Made by a program: the position numbers and the translations under genes. Source: Selenomonas sp. TAMA-11512 (GTDB taxonomy: Bacteria > Bacillota > Negativicutes > Selenomonadales > Selenomonadaceae). From it: a DNA stretch of 64,000 nucleotides. A model generated the notes under the pieces. It saw nothing but the letters and a program-made list of their open reading frames with translations, was not told the DNA's origin and did no database searches. The stretch covers positions 1,637,001-1,701,000 of the forward strand of contig NZ_AP029018.1 of the NCBI RefSeq assembly GCF_037076525.1. The letters are read 5' to 3'. Every line of letters starts with the position of its first letter. Within the stretch, counting starts at the first letter, position 1. This document shows positions 34,332 to 43,698 of this stretch, one piece after another.

Positions 34332-35210
34332 TATCATGACAGCTTCCTGCAGATGCGGCGCCTCCATCATCAACAGCATCTCGCGCAGAAGCTTCAGCGC
34401 GACGGCGGTTGAGACTCCGCTCTGATCGTAGTGCGGTGACAGCTCCACCATATCGCAGCCGACAATTCGGTTCAGCCGGAAGATCTGATGCAGAGCGTGC
34501 AGCAGCTCCAGGAATGTCACGCCTCCCGCCTCCGGTGTCCCCGTCCCCGGGAATACACTCGGATCCAGCACATCCAGATCAAGTGTTACGTAGACAGGCT
34601 TTCCCATGAGATCCGCAAGCTTTGAGGCAAGCCCCGTAAAGTCGAATTTCGTGAGGTTCGTGTGCGCTTTCGCCCACTCGAACTCCGCTCGCTCACCGCT
34701 GCGGATGCCGAATTGAGAGATGCGCCCGTCACCCAGAATATCCCAAGCGCGTCGCATGACGGATGCGTGCGACAGGCGCACGCCAAGGTATTCGTCCCGA
34801 AGATCGGTATGCGCGTCGAGATGGATGACGTGAAGCTCCGGATACCGTTCATGCAGCGCGCGAATGACGGGCAGTGAGACGAGGTGCTCGCCGCCGATCA
34901 TGAAGGGCCGCTTCCCGTCAGCGATAACAGGTCTTACAAAATCCTCAATCCCCTGCAGAGCAAGCTCCGTGCTGCCCATCGGCAGATCCAGGTCTCCCCC
35001 GTCAAAGACGGAGGCGTCCTCCATATCCAGGTCCAGCCCCGGGCTGTACGTCTCGAGTCCATACGACTCCGCGCGCATTGTTCGGCTCGCAAAGCGCGTT
35101 CCGGGACGAAATGAGGTCGTCGAATCAAACGGAGCACCGAAGAGCACAATGCGCGCATCCGCGTACTCAGAATCACACCCCAGAAATGTCTCGACATTCT
35201 TATTCAACAT
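34329..35210 (-). CDS. speB: Agmatinase / ureohydrolase
   Basis: 293 residues, arginase fold. Manganese ligands: GGEHLVSLP, HLDAHTDLRD and TLDLDVLDPS. Hydrolyses agmatine to putrescine and urea; relatives hydrolyse N1-aminopropylagmatine to spermidine. Its start overlaps the speE end by 11 bases. The last codon is followed by a TAG contributed by a dispersed repeat, so the original C-terminus may have been altered slightly. Confidence 0.93.
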   Translation of the reverse strand: MLNKNVETFLGCDSEYADARIVLFGAPFDSTTSFRPGTRFASRTMRAESYGLETYSPGLDLDMEDASVFDGGDLDLPMGSTELALQGIEDFVRPVIADGKRPFMIGGEHLVSLPVIRALHERYPELHVIHLDAHTDLRDEYLGVRLSHASVMRRAWDILGDGRISQFGIRSGERAEFEWAKAHTNLTKFDFTGLASKLADLMGKPVYVTLDLDVLDPSVFPGTGTPEAGGVTFLELLHALHQIFRLNRIVGCDMVELSPHYDQSGVSTAVALKLLREMLLMMEAPHLQEAVMI

Positions 35211-36051
35211 CTTTCAATAGCTCCTCTACATAGGTGGGCAGCGCAAAAGCCCCCCGGTGCAAGTTGGTATTATAGTATTTTGTCCGCAAACCGAGTGTCT
35301 TCCATGCTTCAAAATTCGCATCGCTGACAGGATGGTACTTCTTTGAAGCAAAGCCGAAGAGCCAATGCCCTGACGGGTAACTCGGGATATGCGCCTGATA
35401 GACGCGACTGATGGGGAACGATTCCTTTATGCGCTTATGCGCTCTCTGCATGGCATAGGCATCTTCCCTGTAGAAGGGGCTCTCATGCTGATTGACCATG
35501 ATGCCGTCTCCGCGGAGCGCCTTAAAGCAATTGCCGTAGAACTCCTTCGTGAAGAGGCCTTCCCCCGGCCCGAAGGGATCCGTGGAATCCACAATGATCA
35601 CATCGTAGGCGTCCTGCGGCTGGCGGATAAATCGAAGTCCGTCCTCAAAGTGAAAATGTACGCGCGGATCCGCGAGCGCATCCGCCGTCTGCGGTAAATA
35701 CTCCCTGCATGCCGTCACGACCAGCTCATCGATCTCGACCAAATCCACGTGCCCAACGCTCGGATAACGGAGCACTTCGCGTACGGTACCGCCGTCTCCG
35801 CCGCCGATGACAAGGACATCCTTCGGATGCGGATGCACGCACATCGCGGGGTGTGTGATCATCTCATGGTAGATGAACTCATCCTTTTCCGTCAGCATCA
35901 TGTAGCCGTCAATCGTCAGGAATCGTCCGTATTCGGCGGATTCAAATATATCGATGCGCTGAAACTCGCTTTTCCCGGAGTAGATCTGCCTCTCCACATG
36001 AATGGAAAAGCCGACATGCGGTGTGTGCTTTTCGGTAAACCACAGCTCCAT
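35200..36051 (-). CDS. speE: Spermidine synthase / aminopropyltransferase
   Basis: 283 residues. Rossmann motif VLVIGGGDGGTVREVLRYP, the catalytic-Asp segment DVIIVDSTDPFGPGEGLF, and N-terminal ELWFTEKHTP with YGRFLTIDGYMMLTEKDEF. Transfers aminopropyl from decarboxylated S-adenosylmethionine to putrescine, or to agmatine in some lineages. One base separates it from the decarboxylase gene. Confidence 0.95.
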   Translation of the reverse strand: MELWFTEKHTPHVGFSIHVERQIYSGKSEFQRIDIFESAEYGRFLTIDGYMMLTEKDEFIYHEMITHPAMCVHPHPKDVLVIGGGDGGTVREVLRYPSVGHVDLVEIDELVVTACREYLPQTADALADPRVHFHFEDGLRFIRQPQDAYDVIIVDSTDPFGPGEGLFTKEFYGNCFKALRGDGIMVNQHESPFYREDAYAMQRAHKRIKESFPISRVYQAHIPSYPSGHWLFGFASKKYHPVSDANFEAWKTLGLRTKYYNTNLHRGAFALPTYVEELLKDVE

Positions 36052-36052
36052 A

Positions 36053-37507
36053 CTAGCCCTCCTTCACCACGTTCAGCCTTCGGATCTCCATATCCTCAGG
36101 CCCCGTCATGGAGCAGCCTTTTTTCTTCGCGTAGCGAATGTAGGTCAGGATATCCTGCGTCACGCGCTCGCCCGGCGCCAGAATCGGAATGCCCGGCGGA
36201 TAACACATGACAAACTCACTGCATACCCTGCCCTCCGTCTCGGTAATCGGCAGGGACTCCTTCTCCGCGTAAAAGGCCTCCTGCGGGCCCATGGCGACCA
36301 CAGGGCTGATGTACTCGCTCTCGAGCATTCCCGTCGGGTTCTTGCGATAATTGCGCTTGATTTCGGCAAGCGCCGAAACAAGACGCTCAATGTCCTTCGG
36401 GCGATCGCCGATGGAGATATAGGCAAGGAGATTGCCGATATCCCCGAACTCGGTCTGAATATCGTATTCATCGCGCAGAAGGTCATAGACCTCAATGCCG
36501 GCAAGTCCCACAGCGCGCGTGAAAATCGAGAGCTTCGTGCGGTCAAAATCATAGATTGAATCGCCGTTGATGAGTTCACCGCTATAGGCATAGTAGCCGC
36601 CGATCGCATTGATCTCCTCCCGCGCGTACTCGACGAGCCGGATGACCTTTTCTATCGAGCTGTGCCCCCGTATCGCCATATTGCGGCGCGACACGTCGAG
36701 GCTCGACAGCAAGAGGTAGGACGCGCTTGTCGTCTGCGTAAGATTGATGATCTGATGCACATACCCCGCATGGACGCGCTCACCGATGAGGAGGATTGAG
36801 CTCTGCGTCAGGGACCCGCCGGATTTGTGCATACTGATCGACGCCATGTCCGCGCCTGCGCGCATAGCCGGTGTCGGCAGTCCCTCATGGAAGTAAAAAT
36901 GCGTCCCGTGCGCCTCATCCGCCAGGAGCAGCATCCCATGCGCATGAGCGAGCTCCGCAAGCCTTTGCAGGTTGGAGCAGATACCATAATAGGTCGGATT
37001 GTTGACGAAGACGGCTTTTGCATCCGGATGCTCCGCGATCGCGGCCTCCACATCCGAAAGGCGCATTCCCAAAGATATGCCCAAACGCCGGTCCGTCTGC
37101 GGATTCACATAGACAGGAATCGCACCGCACAGAATCATTGCATTAATGACGCTGCGATGGACATTGCGCGGCAGGATGATCTTATCTCCACACTTGCAGG
37201 CAGTCAGTACCATCGCCTGTACGGAAGAGGTCGTCCCTCCGACCATAAAGAAGGCATGCGCCGCGCTGAATGCCTCTGCCGCAAGCTGCTCAGCTTCTCG
37301 TATGACGGAGACGGGATGACAGAGATTGTCCAGCATCTTCATCGAATTGACATCCACGGAAAGACACGCTTCGCCTAGGAAATCGGTCAGCTCCGGATTT
37401 CCTCGGCCGCGCTTGTGCCCCGGCACGTCAAAGGGTACCATCCGCATTGTCTTAAAACGATCCAGCGCCTCGAGGATGGGCATCCGATCTTGGGAATGAT
37501 ACTTCAA
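36053..37507 (-). CDS. speA: Fold I Orn/Lys/Arg decarboxylase, probably arginine decarboxylase
   Basis: 484 residues, aspartate-aminotransferase-fold enzyme of the short Firmicutes type without the wing domain of the large E. coli enzymes. Glycine-rich N-terminal VPGHKRGRG, PLP-stacking and phosphate residues in MVGGTTSSVQAM, LLADEAHGTH, and the PLP-lysine in SMHKSGGSLTQSS. Substrate specificity in this family is not readable with certainty; the agmatinase two genes downstream argues for arginine. Confidence 0.9.
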   Translation of the reverse strand: MKYHSQDRMPILEALDRFKTMRMVPFDVPGHKRGRGNPELTDFLGEACLSVDVNSMKMLDNLCHPVSVIREAEQLAAEAFSAAHAFFMVGGTTSSVQAMVLTACKCGDKIILPRNVHRSVINAMILCGAIPVYVNPQTDRRLGISLGMRLSDVEAAIAEHPDAKAVFVNNPTYYGICSNLQRLAELAHAHGMLLLADEAHGTHFYFHEGLPTPAMRAGADMASISMHKSGGSLTQSSILLIGERVHAGYVHQIINLTQTTSASYLLLSSLDVSRRNMAIRGHSSIEKVIRLVEYAREEINAIGGYYAYSGELINGDSIYDFDRTKLSIFTRAVGLAGIEVYDLLRDEYDIQTEFGDIGNLLAYISIGDRPKDIERLVSALAEIKRNYRKNPTGMLESEYISPVVAMGPQEAFYAEKESLPITETEGRVCSEFVMCYPPGIPILAPGERVTQDILTYIRYAKKKGCSMTGPEDMEIRRLNVVKEG

Positions 37508-37624
37508 TTCTTGTCTGTTCCTCCTGTATTCTGCGATTTCTATTATCGTCCTATCGGATACACGCCCGTTCCGTCATCCTCGCCGGCAGCTCCGCTCGTG
37601 CGGCGCGCCCGAAAGGGACGGACA

Positions 37625-38404
37625 TCAATACACATTGCTGCCGCTGTAGATTTCAATCATTTCCCGGCGCAGGCTGTTGCTGATGGAAAGCCTCGTCTTC
37701 GGGGGTATCTCATAGATATCCGTATTAAAGAGGTAGTTCTGCAGATCTATTTCCTTGATCAGCATTCTCGTATGGAAGATGTTCGCCTGATAGACATTGA
37801 TATCCATCGCATCGTAGACAGCGAGTGTCTCATCCTTGATAAATTCCTGGATGGATGCCATCTTATGATCCATAAAGAGCTTTTTCCCCGTCACATCACG
37901 GGTAAAACCGCGCACTCGATAGTCCATTGTAATGATATCCGAGTCAAACATGCCGATCAGATAGTCCAAGGTCCGAAGCGGTGTGATCTCTCCGCAGGTT
38001 GCTACGTCAATGTCGACACGAAACGTCGCTATGCTCGTCTCCGGATGAAACTCCGGATACGTATGCACCGTAACATGACTCTTGTCGAGGTGAGCGACAA
38101 TCTCATCGTTTGTCAAAGGTTTCTTGTATCCTGCTGTGTCTGCCGCTTCCTCCGAGATGAGAAATGTGACGCTTGCGCCCTGCGGATCATAGTCCTGCTT
38201 GGAAATAGAAAGGACGTTAGCGCCAATCATCTCTGTAACACGCAAGAGAATCTTCGTCAGTCGCTCCGAGTTATACTGGGCATCAATATACTTGATATAG
38301 TCCTGCTGCTCACGCTGCGTCTTTGCATAGCAAATATCATAAATATTGAAGCTCAGCGCTTTCGTTAAATTGTTAAACCCATATAGCTTGAGCTTGTGCT
38401 CCAA
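37625..38404 (-). CDS. speD: S-adenosylmethionine decarboxylase proenzyme (E. coli type)
   Basis: Makes the aminopropyl donor for SpeE. The start is probably TTG 38404 (MEHKLKLYGFNNLTK), which lines up with the E. coli SpeD N-terminus and has AGAGGG upstream; ATG 38437 would add eleven residues. 259 residues. Self-cleavage site LDKSHVTVHTYPE: the Ser becomes the pyruvoyl group. CGEITPLRTLDYLI and the acidic C-terminal segments are conserved. First gene of the operon. The 37508-37624 gap to speA has no recognised element. Confidence 0.94.
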   Translation of the reverse strand: MEHKLKLYGFNNLTKALSFNIYDICYAKTQREQQDYIKYIDAQYNSERLTKILLRVTEMIGANVLSISKQDYDPQGASVTFLISEEAADTAGYKKPLTNDEIVAHLDKSHVTVHTYPEFHPETSIATFRVDIDVATCGEITPLRTLDYLIGMFDSDIITMDYRVRGFTRDVTGKKLFMDHKMASIQEFIKDETLAVYDAMDINVYQANIFHTRMLIKEIDLQNYLFNTDIYEIPPKTRLSISNSLRREMIEIYSGSNVY

Positions 38405-38540
38405 ACTGACCGACCCTCTTTCTTCCTGCACACACATACGAGAAATATAAGAATCATTCACTTCCGGGGCTTTCACCGTTCCCGCGCGAAAATAATCCGT
38501 CGGCTTACGCCATTCGACTCGACTTCTCCGGTTTTCATAG

Positions 38541-38576
38541 TAAAAACAGGTGAACGAGCACCTCTCGTCCACCTGT
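38541..38576 (-). terminator. Intrinsic terminator in the speD leader (possible attenuator)
   Basis: Minus strand ACAGGTGGACGAG, five-base loop, CTCGTTCACCTGT, then TTTTA. It lies about 30 bases after the predicted start from the promoter at 38614-38642 and about 135 before speD, so it could attenuate the operon or end readthrough from the TpsB gene. Confidence 0.7.
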
Positions 38577-38613
38577 CCGTCACGTCATCTTACATCTATT
38601 GCTCTACCTACAT

Positions 38614-38642
38614 ATTATAATCAATCGAAGCTCTTATGACAA
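38614..38642 (-). promoter_or_regulatory. Polyamine operon promoter
   Basis: TTGTCA, exactly 17 bases, TATAAT on the minus strand. The leader to speD is about 200 bases and contains the terminator at 38541-38576. Confidence 0.75.
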
Positions 38643-38685
38643 GTACAGAATTCACACATTTCCCCTTTGGAAGAAAATATATGAA

Positions 38686-40347
38686 TTACCAAATCTTGCC
38701 CATCAGGAACCAAAATCGACCGCTGTCATCATAGTCGACAACAGATCTGCCCAAGCCGATTCGACGCGCATAGTCAAGACGCGCGAACCAATCCCCCGGC
38801 ATGTTGTAGTACAACCCTATACCCCAGCCTTTCAAGGTATCGCCGTTGCCGTTTCCGTAACTCTTGCCATCGTGGCTGAACTTCACATGACCGATATCGA
38901 AATACGTGGAAAGGAGAAGTCCGGGAACATCCGTATGGTAACGGAACTCAATCGACCCCTGGATTCCCTCATCGCCGGAGCCTTCTCCCTGCGGGTAAGC
39001 GCGGACGCCGTTGGCTCCGCCAAGGTACATCTCCTCGGAGCCGTCGAGGTTCTTATCGGCGATCTGTCCGGAAACCTTGACGACCATATCCGTCTTGTGT
39101 CCCAACGGTACGACAGCCGTCGCGCTGGCTTCAAGCTTCGTATAATGACCGTTCGTTCCCGCATTTTTCATGAGCTGCTCACTATAGCGTGAATCCGAGG
39201 AAAGCTCCCCCACCGTCAACGACAGCGCGTAATCGACAGCCGAACCGGTATGCGGATTGCGGGTGAAACCGTTGACGCCGACATGCGCGCTGTCGGAGTG
39301 CTTCTTACCGGCAGCATCGTCACCGAATAGCTGCAGATCATCCTTCAGCTTGCGATGGTCATATCCGTAAGTCACCGTCAGCTTTTCATTGCTCGTATGG
39401 TAAACAGGCGTGCTTCCATAGAGCGTGTACGTATCCGCCTTACCTGTCGCTCCTAAGCTGCGCACGGCGCCGCCGAGGTGGTAGTCCATGCGGCTGTAGC
39501 CCAAACCGAGCGTCGTACCGCCTCTCCCGACAAGTGTCTCATAGTTGACATAGGAATTTCTGAGATTTTCATTGGATCGGAGATGGCCTATGTTCACCTT
39601 GCCGCCCTGTCCGTCTACGTTGTATAAGCTGTGCTGCAAACCATATCGATAGCGTCCCGAATTTTTGCTGCCATAGTTCTCCGTGTAGAGAACCGTATTG
39701 TCCATCTTTCCGTCTTCGATCTGTACCACGACATCGCTTGTACCGAAGCTCTCACCCGGACGAAGCATACCGACTGCGCGCGTGCCGCTCATATCCGAGA
39801 TGGAGTACAGCGCCGTCTCCAAATCGCGCGTGCGGATGATCTTTCCGGGATCAAGCCCCGCAAGAAAGCCCTGTGCTATATTGTCCTTCAAACGGCTCTT
39901 GTTGTCAATCTTGACATCTCCATAACGTCCGGGTATGATGCGTATGGTAATGACACCGGCTTCACTCTCCTGCTCGGGGAGGTAGGCGGCCGTTGCCGGA
40001 TAACCGTTCTGTCGACAATATATGGTCAATCGGTCGAGGACTTCATTCAACGAGGCAAGCGTCATCTCATCGCCGATGGCATCCTGCATGATCGCCTGTA
40101 TTTTCTTTTCGGAGAGCTTGAGCTCCTTGGCATCGAGGATAATCTCCCTGACGGCAAAGACCGTATCACCTGTCGTTCGAGGAGCATCCTCTCCCGTGCG
40201 GTCCACGGAAGCCTTCGGTCTCGGAGCCGCTTGTCGAATATCCTCGCCCGGCATGGATAGGGACGGTGCCGCCAGCGCGCTCTGCGGCAGGAAAAAAGCC
40301 ACGCCCGTTGTCACTGCGAGTACGAGTGGAAAAAAGGTCCGTTTCAT
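38686..40347 (-). CDS. Two-partner secretion outer-membrane transporter (TpsB, FhaC/ShlB family)
   Basis: Outer-membrane beta-barrel that exports a large TpsA partner. From MKRTFFPLVLA: a signal peptide ending near ALAA, a linker rich in Pro and Arg, a POTRA domain (about 60-140; EIILDAKELKLSEKKI onward, with NGYPATAAYLPEQ), a second POTRA-like part (VKIDNKSRLKDN), and a C-terminal 16-strand barrel ending FWFLMGKIW. The conserved barrel motif is GANGVRAYPQGEGSGDEG (VRGY-like). About 553 residues, normal. No TpsA gene is adjacent on either side. Its presence shows the organism has an outer membrane. Confidence 0.9.
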   Translation of the reverse strand: MKRTFFPLVLAVTTGVAFFLPQSALAAPSLSMPGEDIRQAAPRPKASVDRTGEDAPRTTGDTVFAVREIILDAKELKLSEKKIQAIMQDAIGDEMTLASLNEVLDRLTIYCRQNGYPATAAYLPEQESEAGVITIRIIPGRYGDVKIDNKSRLKDNIAQGFLAGLDPGKIIRTRDLETALYSISDMSGTRAVGMLRPGESFGTSDVVVQIEDGKMDNTVLYTENYGSKNSGRYRYGLQHSLYNVDGQGGKVNIGHLRSNENLRNSYVNYETLVGRGGTTLGLGYSRMDYHLGGAVRSLGATGKADTYTLYGSTPVYHTSNEKLTVTYGYDHRKLKDDLQLFGDDAAGKKHSDSAHVGVNGFTRNPHTGSAVDYALSLTVGELSSDSRYSEQLMKNAGTNGHYTKLEASATAVVPLGHKTDMVVKVSGQIADKNLDGSEEMYLGGANGVRAYPQGEGSGDEGIQGSIEFRYHTDVPGLLLSTYFDIGHVKFSHDGKSYGNGNGDTLKGWGIGLYYNMPGDWFARLDYARRIGLGRSVVDYDDSGRFWFLMGKIW

Positions 40348-40526
40348 AGTAACAAAAATCCCCTTGTCTATTGTTTTATAGGATAATATATTCATTATAA
40401 CAGAATTAGATTCTTTTTTGAATACCCTATATTTAGTAAGTTTCCTATAAAGAAAAGCATATTTTGCAAATCTGTGATAAAATGATATCTGTCTTTCCCC
40501 TGCATCATCTACAAAGGAGCATCACC

Positions 40527-42293
40527 ATGAGTCTCGTCATCGATGGATTTTCCCTGCAGCCTTTCGTCGCATCTCTCGCCTCTCTTCTTGTCGGCGGCCG
40601 CATCGATCGCATTACCCAGCCCGGCAAAAGATCCGTCATCCTGCTGATTCGACAGCCGGGCCGCAGCCATCAGCTGCATATCAATATCAATCCGCAGAGT
40701 CCCCTCGTCTACCTCACGGAGAGACAGTTTCCAAATCCGACTCTTCCTCCTCTCTTCTGCATGGTCCTCCGCAAGCAGATCGAAGGCGGACGCATTTCCT
40801 CTTTTCGTCAAGTCGGACTTGATCGAATTCTCGCGATCGACATCGACTTCCTCGGTGCAAAGAGTGAAATCATCACAAAGACACTCCTCATCGAACTCAT
40901 CGGCAAGCAGAGCAACATTATCCTATTGCAGGACGGCATCGTCGTGGACGCCTTCCGAAAAGTCGGGCAGACGAGCAGTCGCGTGCGAGAGATCCTCCCC
41001 GGCAAGCCTTACGCAGCCCCTGCGGCACAAGACAAGTCAAAACTTTCCGAACTGACACCGGAAGATCTGCGTGCCCGTCTTTCCGCACAAAAGGAACAGC
41101 GGCTGTCCAAGGGTCTTCTTTCCATCGTCCTCGGGTTCGGTCCGGTCTCCGTAAAGGAAGCCGTCCGTCGAGCCGGGCTTGCAGATACGACTATCGGCTA
41201 TGTGAGTGATGATATGGTACAGCGTCTGTACGATGCGCTGCAGTCCATCGCCGCGGATATTAAAAACGACATTTCCGGCTATATCACCCTATCCCCTGCC
41301 GGGAAAGTCCTGAGCGTCTCCACCTATCCCATCGCCGAACCTGTTGACGGTGAGCTGCGCGTCTTCCCGACCGTCAGCGAAATGATTGAGTACGGTGCCG
41401 ACGCCGCGGATTCATACACGCCTCCCGAAAAAGAGCAGTACAGGAAGCTCCTTCGCACGGAGCTTTCCCGCGCTGAAAACAAGCATAAAGTGCTTCAGGA
41501 GGAAATCGAGCTTGCACAAAACGCCGAAGACTTCAAAATCCGGGGCGACATTCTGATGACCTACGGGTTTTCTCTGAAAGATCATGAAAACAGCGAGGTC
41601 ACATTGCACAACATATACAGCGAAACGGGAGAGACTGTCACGATTCCCCTTGATCAGCGTCTTACTGTCAAGGACAATATTCAGCTCCTCTACAAGAAAT
41701 ATGACAAGCTGAAGCGAGCGCAAAATCTTCTCATGGAGCAGCTCGCCCGCTGTGAAGAGAATATCCGCTATCTCTCCAGCATCGAGACCTCGCTCGCCGC
41801 TTCAAAAGACCCTTCGGACATCGCCGACATCAAAGAAGAGCTCATCCGCGCAGGACTGCTTCTTGAAAACAGAAAAAAACACCGACAGGAAAAGCCATCG
41901 CTTCCCTATAGCTTCCATACGAAGAGCGGCATCGAAATCCTTGTGGGCAAAAACAACACACAGAATGACCGTCTGACCTTTCATACGGCCGACGCTTCGG
42001 ATATGTGGCTCCACACGAAGGACATCCCCGGTTCTCACGTCATCGTGCGGCTGCAGGGAGCAGAAATTGACGATGACACTCTGGAAACGGCCGCGGAAAT
42101 CGCCGCCTACTTCAGCAAGGGGAAGGACTCCTCGAGTGTTCCTGTCGACTATGTGCTCCGCCGCTATGTCAAAAAGCCTTCCGGAGCCAAACCCGGCTTT
42201 GTCATCTTCACGCGTCAAAAGACACTCTACGTCACGCCTGTATGGGAGGAGCTCTCCAAGAAGCTCGCGGAGGAACTGCCGCACATACAGTAA
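40527..42293 (+). CDS. rqcH: RqcH (NFACT/Rqc2-family ribosome quality control protein)
   Basis: 588 residues from MSLVIDGFSLQPF, with AAAGGAG 7 bases upstream. NFACT-N domain with the conserved Asp99-Arg100 pair (GLDRILAIDI) needed for alanine tailing in B. subtilis RqcH (D97/R98), a helix-hairpin-helix-type middle, a coiled coil (about 310-440), and the NFACT-R domain ending near VPVDYVLRRYVKKPSGAKPG. It adds C-terminal alanine tails to nascent chains stalled on 50S subunits; older annotations call it fibronectin-binding protein. Confidence 0.94.
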   Translation: MSLVIDGFSLQPFVASLASLLVGGRIDRITQPGKRSVILLIRQPGRSHQLHININPQSPLVYLTERQFPNPTLPPLFCMVLRKQIEGGRISSFRQVGLDRILAIDIDFLGAKSEIITKTLLIELIGKQSNIILLQDGIVVDAFRKVGQTSSRVREILPGKPYAAPAAQDKSKLSELTPEDLRARLSAQKEQRLSKGLLSIVLGFGPVSVKEAVRRAGLADTTIGYVSDDMVQRLYDALQSIAADIKNDISGYITLSPAGKVLSVSTYPIAEPVDGELRVFPTVSEMIEYGADAADSYTPPEKEQYRKLLRTELSRAENKHKVLQEEIELAQNAEDFKIRGDILMTYGFSLKDHENSEVTLHNIYSETGETVTIPLDQRLTVKDNIQLLYKKYDKLKRAQNLLMEQLARCEENIRYLSSIETSLAASKDPSDIADIKEELIRAGLLLENRKKHRQEKPSLPYSFHTKSGIEILVGKNNTQNDRLTFHTADASDMWLHTKDIPGSHVIVRLQGAEIDDDTLETAAEIAAYFSKGKDSSSVPVDYVLRRYVKKPSGAKPGFVIFTRQKTLYVTPVWEELSKKLAEELPHIQ

Positions 42294-42301
42294 CGCAATC
42301 G

Positions 42302-42345
42302 CATATGAAAAGAGCCGCTGCGGCCGCAGCGGCTCTTTTCATATG
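42302..42345. terminator. 44-bp perfect palindrome, bidirectional terminator
   Basis: CATATGAAAAGAGCCGCTGC, GGCC, and the exact reverse complement. The GC stem is flanked by A4 and T4, so it can end both rqcH (+) and lysC (-), which converge here. Confidence 0.93.
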
Positions 42346-42348
42346 GCT

Positions 42349-43578
42349 TTATGCACGCGGAAAGAACTCATCGTGGATAGCGTTTGCCGCCTCTTTGAGG
42401 ACGGACTTCTCTATGAGGCACGAAATGCTGATCTCTGAGGTGCTGATGATGTCGATGTTGGCATTCGCCTTCTTCAGCGCACCGAACATGCGCGACGCGA
42501 TGCCCGGATTGCCGAGCATGCCCACACCGACGATGGAAACCTTCGCGACATTTTCATCGATGAGCACGCCCGTTGCCTCGAGCTCCTTGGCTACCCTGTC
42601 GGCGACTTCCTTCGCGATCCCCAAGTCGCTGGACGCGACCGTGCAGACCATGTCGGTGACATTGCGCTCAATGTTTCTCGAGCTCTGTACGATCATATCG
42701 ACGCTGACATTCTCATCGGCCATGGACGAAAAGATCGTATGCGCTATGCCCGGTACATTGGGAACGCCCATAATGGCAATCTTCGCAACCTTATCGTCAT
42801 GTGCTACGCCCCGTATTACAAAGTCCTTTTCTTCCATCGTATATGCCTCCCGAATCATCGTCCCTTTTTTATCCGTAAACGTCGAACGCACGTGGATAGG
42901 TATGCCGAAGTGCTTGCCCATCTCGACGGAGCGCGGCTGCATGACGCCGGCGCCCAGACGAGCCATTTCAAGCATCTCGTCGTAGGTAATCTCCTGCATC
43001 TTGCGCGCTCCCTCGATCAGACGGGGATCGGCAGAGTACACGCCCTCAACGTCCGTGTAGATTTCACAGCTGTCCGCCTTCAATGCACCGGCAAGAGCTA
43101 CCGCTGACGTATCTGAACCGCCGCGGCCGAGCGTGACCATATCTCCCTCGGCATTTATCCCTTGGAAGCCGGCGACGACAACGATATTTCCGGCATCGAG
43201 AGCCTCCTCCACACGCTTCGGATGGATTCCAAGGATACGCCCCTTCGTGTATACCTCATTCGTCTTCATGCCCGCCATCGCGCCCGTAAAGGAAACGGCC
43301 TTGTGACCGAGCGCGTTAAACGCCATGGCCAAGAGCGAAATCGTGACCTGCTCGCCTGTCGTCATCAGCATATCGAGCTCGCGCGCATACCGGTACGGAT
43401 CGCCCGCGACCTCCTTCGCCATGCCGATGAGCTCGTCCGTTGTCTTCCCCATCGCGGAGACGACAAGGACGATTTTATCCTCTTCCTTCTTTTCCGCTAA
43501 AATCCGCTTGGCAACAGCCATGATCTTTTCGGTCGTAGCAACGGACGTACCACCGAATTTCTTCACCACTAGGGCCAT
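42349..43578 (-). CDS. lysC: Aspartate kinase
   Basis: First step from aspartate towards lysine, threonine and methionine. From MALVVKKFGGTSVA (409 residues); AGGAGG lies 6 bases before this ATG and abuts the upstream ATG at 43584. Kinase domain 1-about 245 (TTGEQ and GRGGSDTSAVAL motifs), then two ACT domains (VAKIAIMGVPNVPG and VSIVGVGMLGNPG) for feedback by lysine and/or threonine. Confidence 0.95.
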   Translation of the reverse strand: MALVVKKFGGTSVATTEKIMAVAKRILAEKKEEDKIVLVVSAMGKTTDELIGMAKEVAGDPYRYARELDMLMTTGEQVTISLLAMAFNALGHKAVSFTGAMAGMKTNEVYTKGRILGIHPKRVEEALDAGNIVVVAGFQGINAEGDMVTLGRGGSDTSAVALAGALKADSCEIYTDVEGVYSADPRLIEGARKMQEITYDEMLEMARLGAGVMQPRSVEMGKHFGIPIHVRSTFTDKKGTMIREAYTMEEKDFVIRGVAHDDKVAKIAIMGVPNVPGIAHTIFSSMADENVSVDMIVQSSRNIERNVTDMVCTVASSDLGIAKEVADRVAKELEATGVLIDENVAKVSIVGVGMLGNPGIASRMFGALKKANANIDIISTSEISISCLIEKSVLKEAANAIHDEFFPRA

Positions 43579-43652
43579 ACCCATCCTCCTACATGCTTCT
43601 ATTTCATCTGTATTCCCATGTCGGCACTATACAAAAATGCAGAACGCAATTT

Positions 43653-43681
43653 ATTATACAAGAAGTTTTTACATCTGTCTA
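43653..43681 (-). promoter_or_regulatory. lysC promoter
   Basis: TAGACA, 17 bases, TATAAT on the minus strand; the leader to lysC is about 70 bases. Confidence 0.65.
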
Positions 43682-43698
43682 TATCCACCGTACGCGGA

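Noticed and set aside
38405-38572. A longer SpeD starting at 38572
   Set aside because: That start lies in the leader terminator hairpin and the added residues are not found in E. coli-type SpeD.
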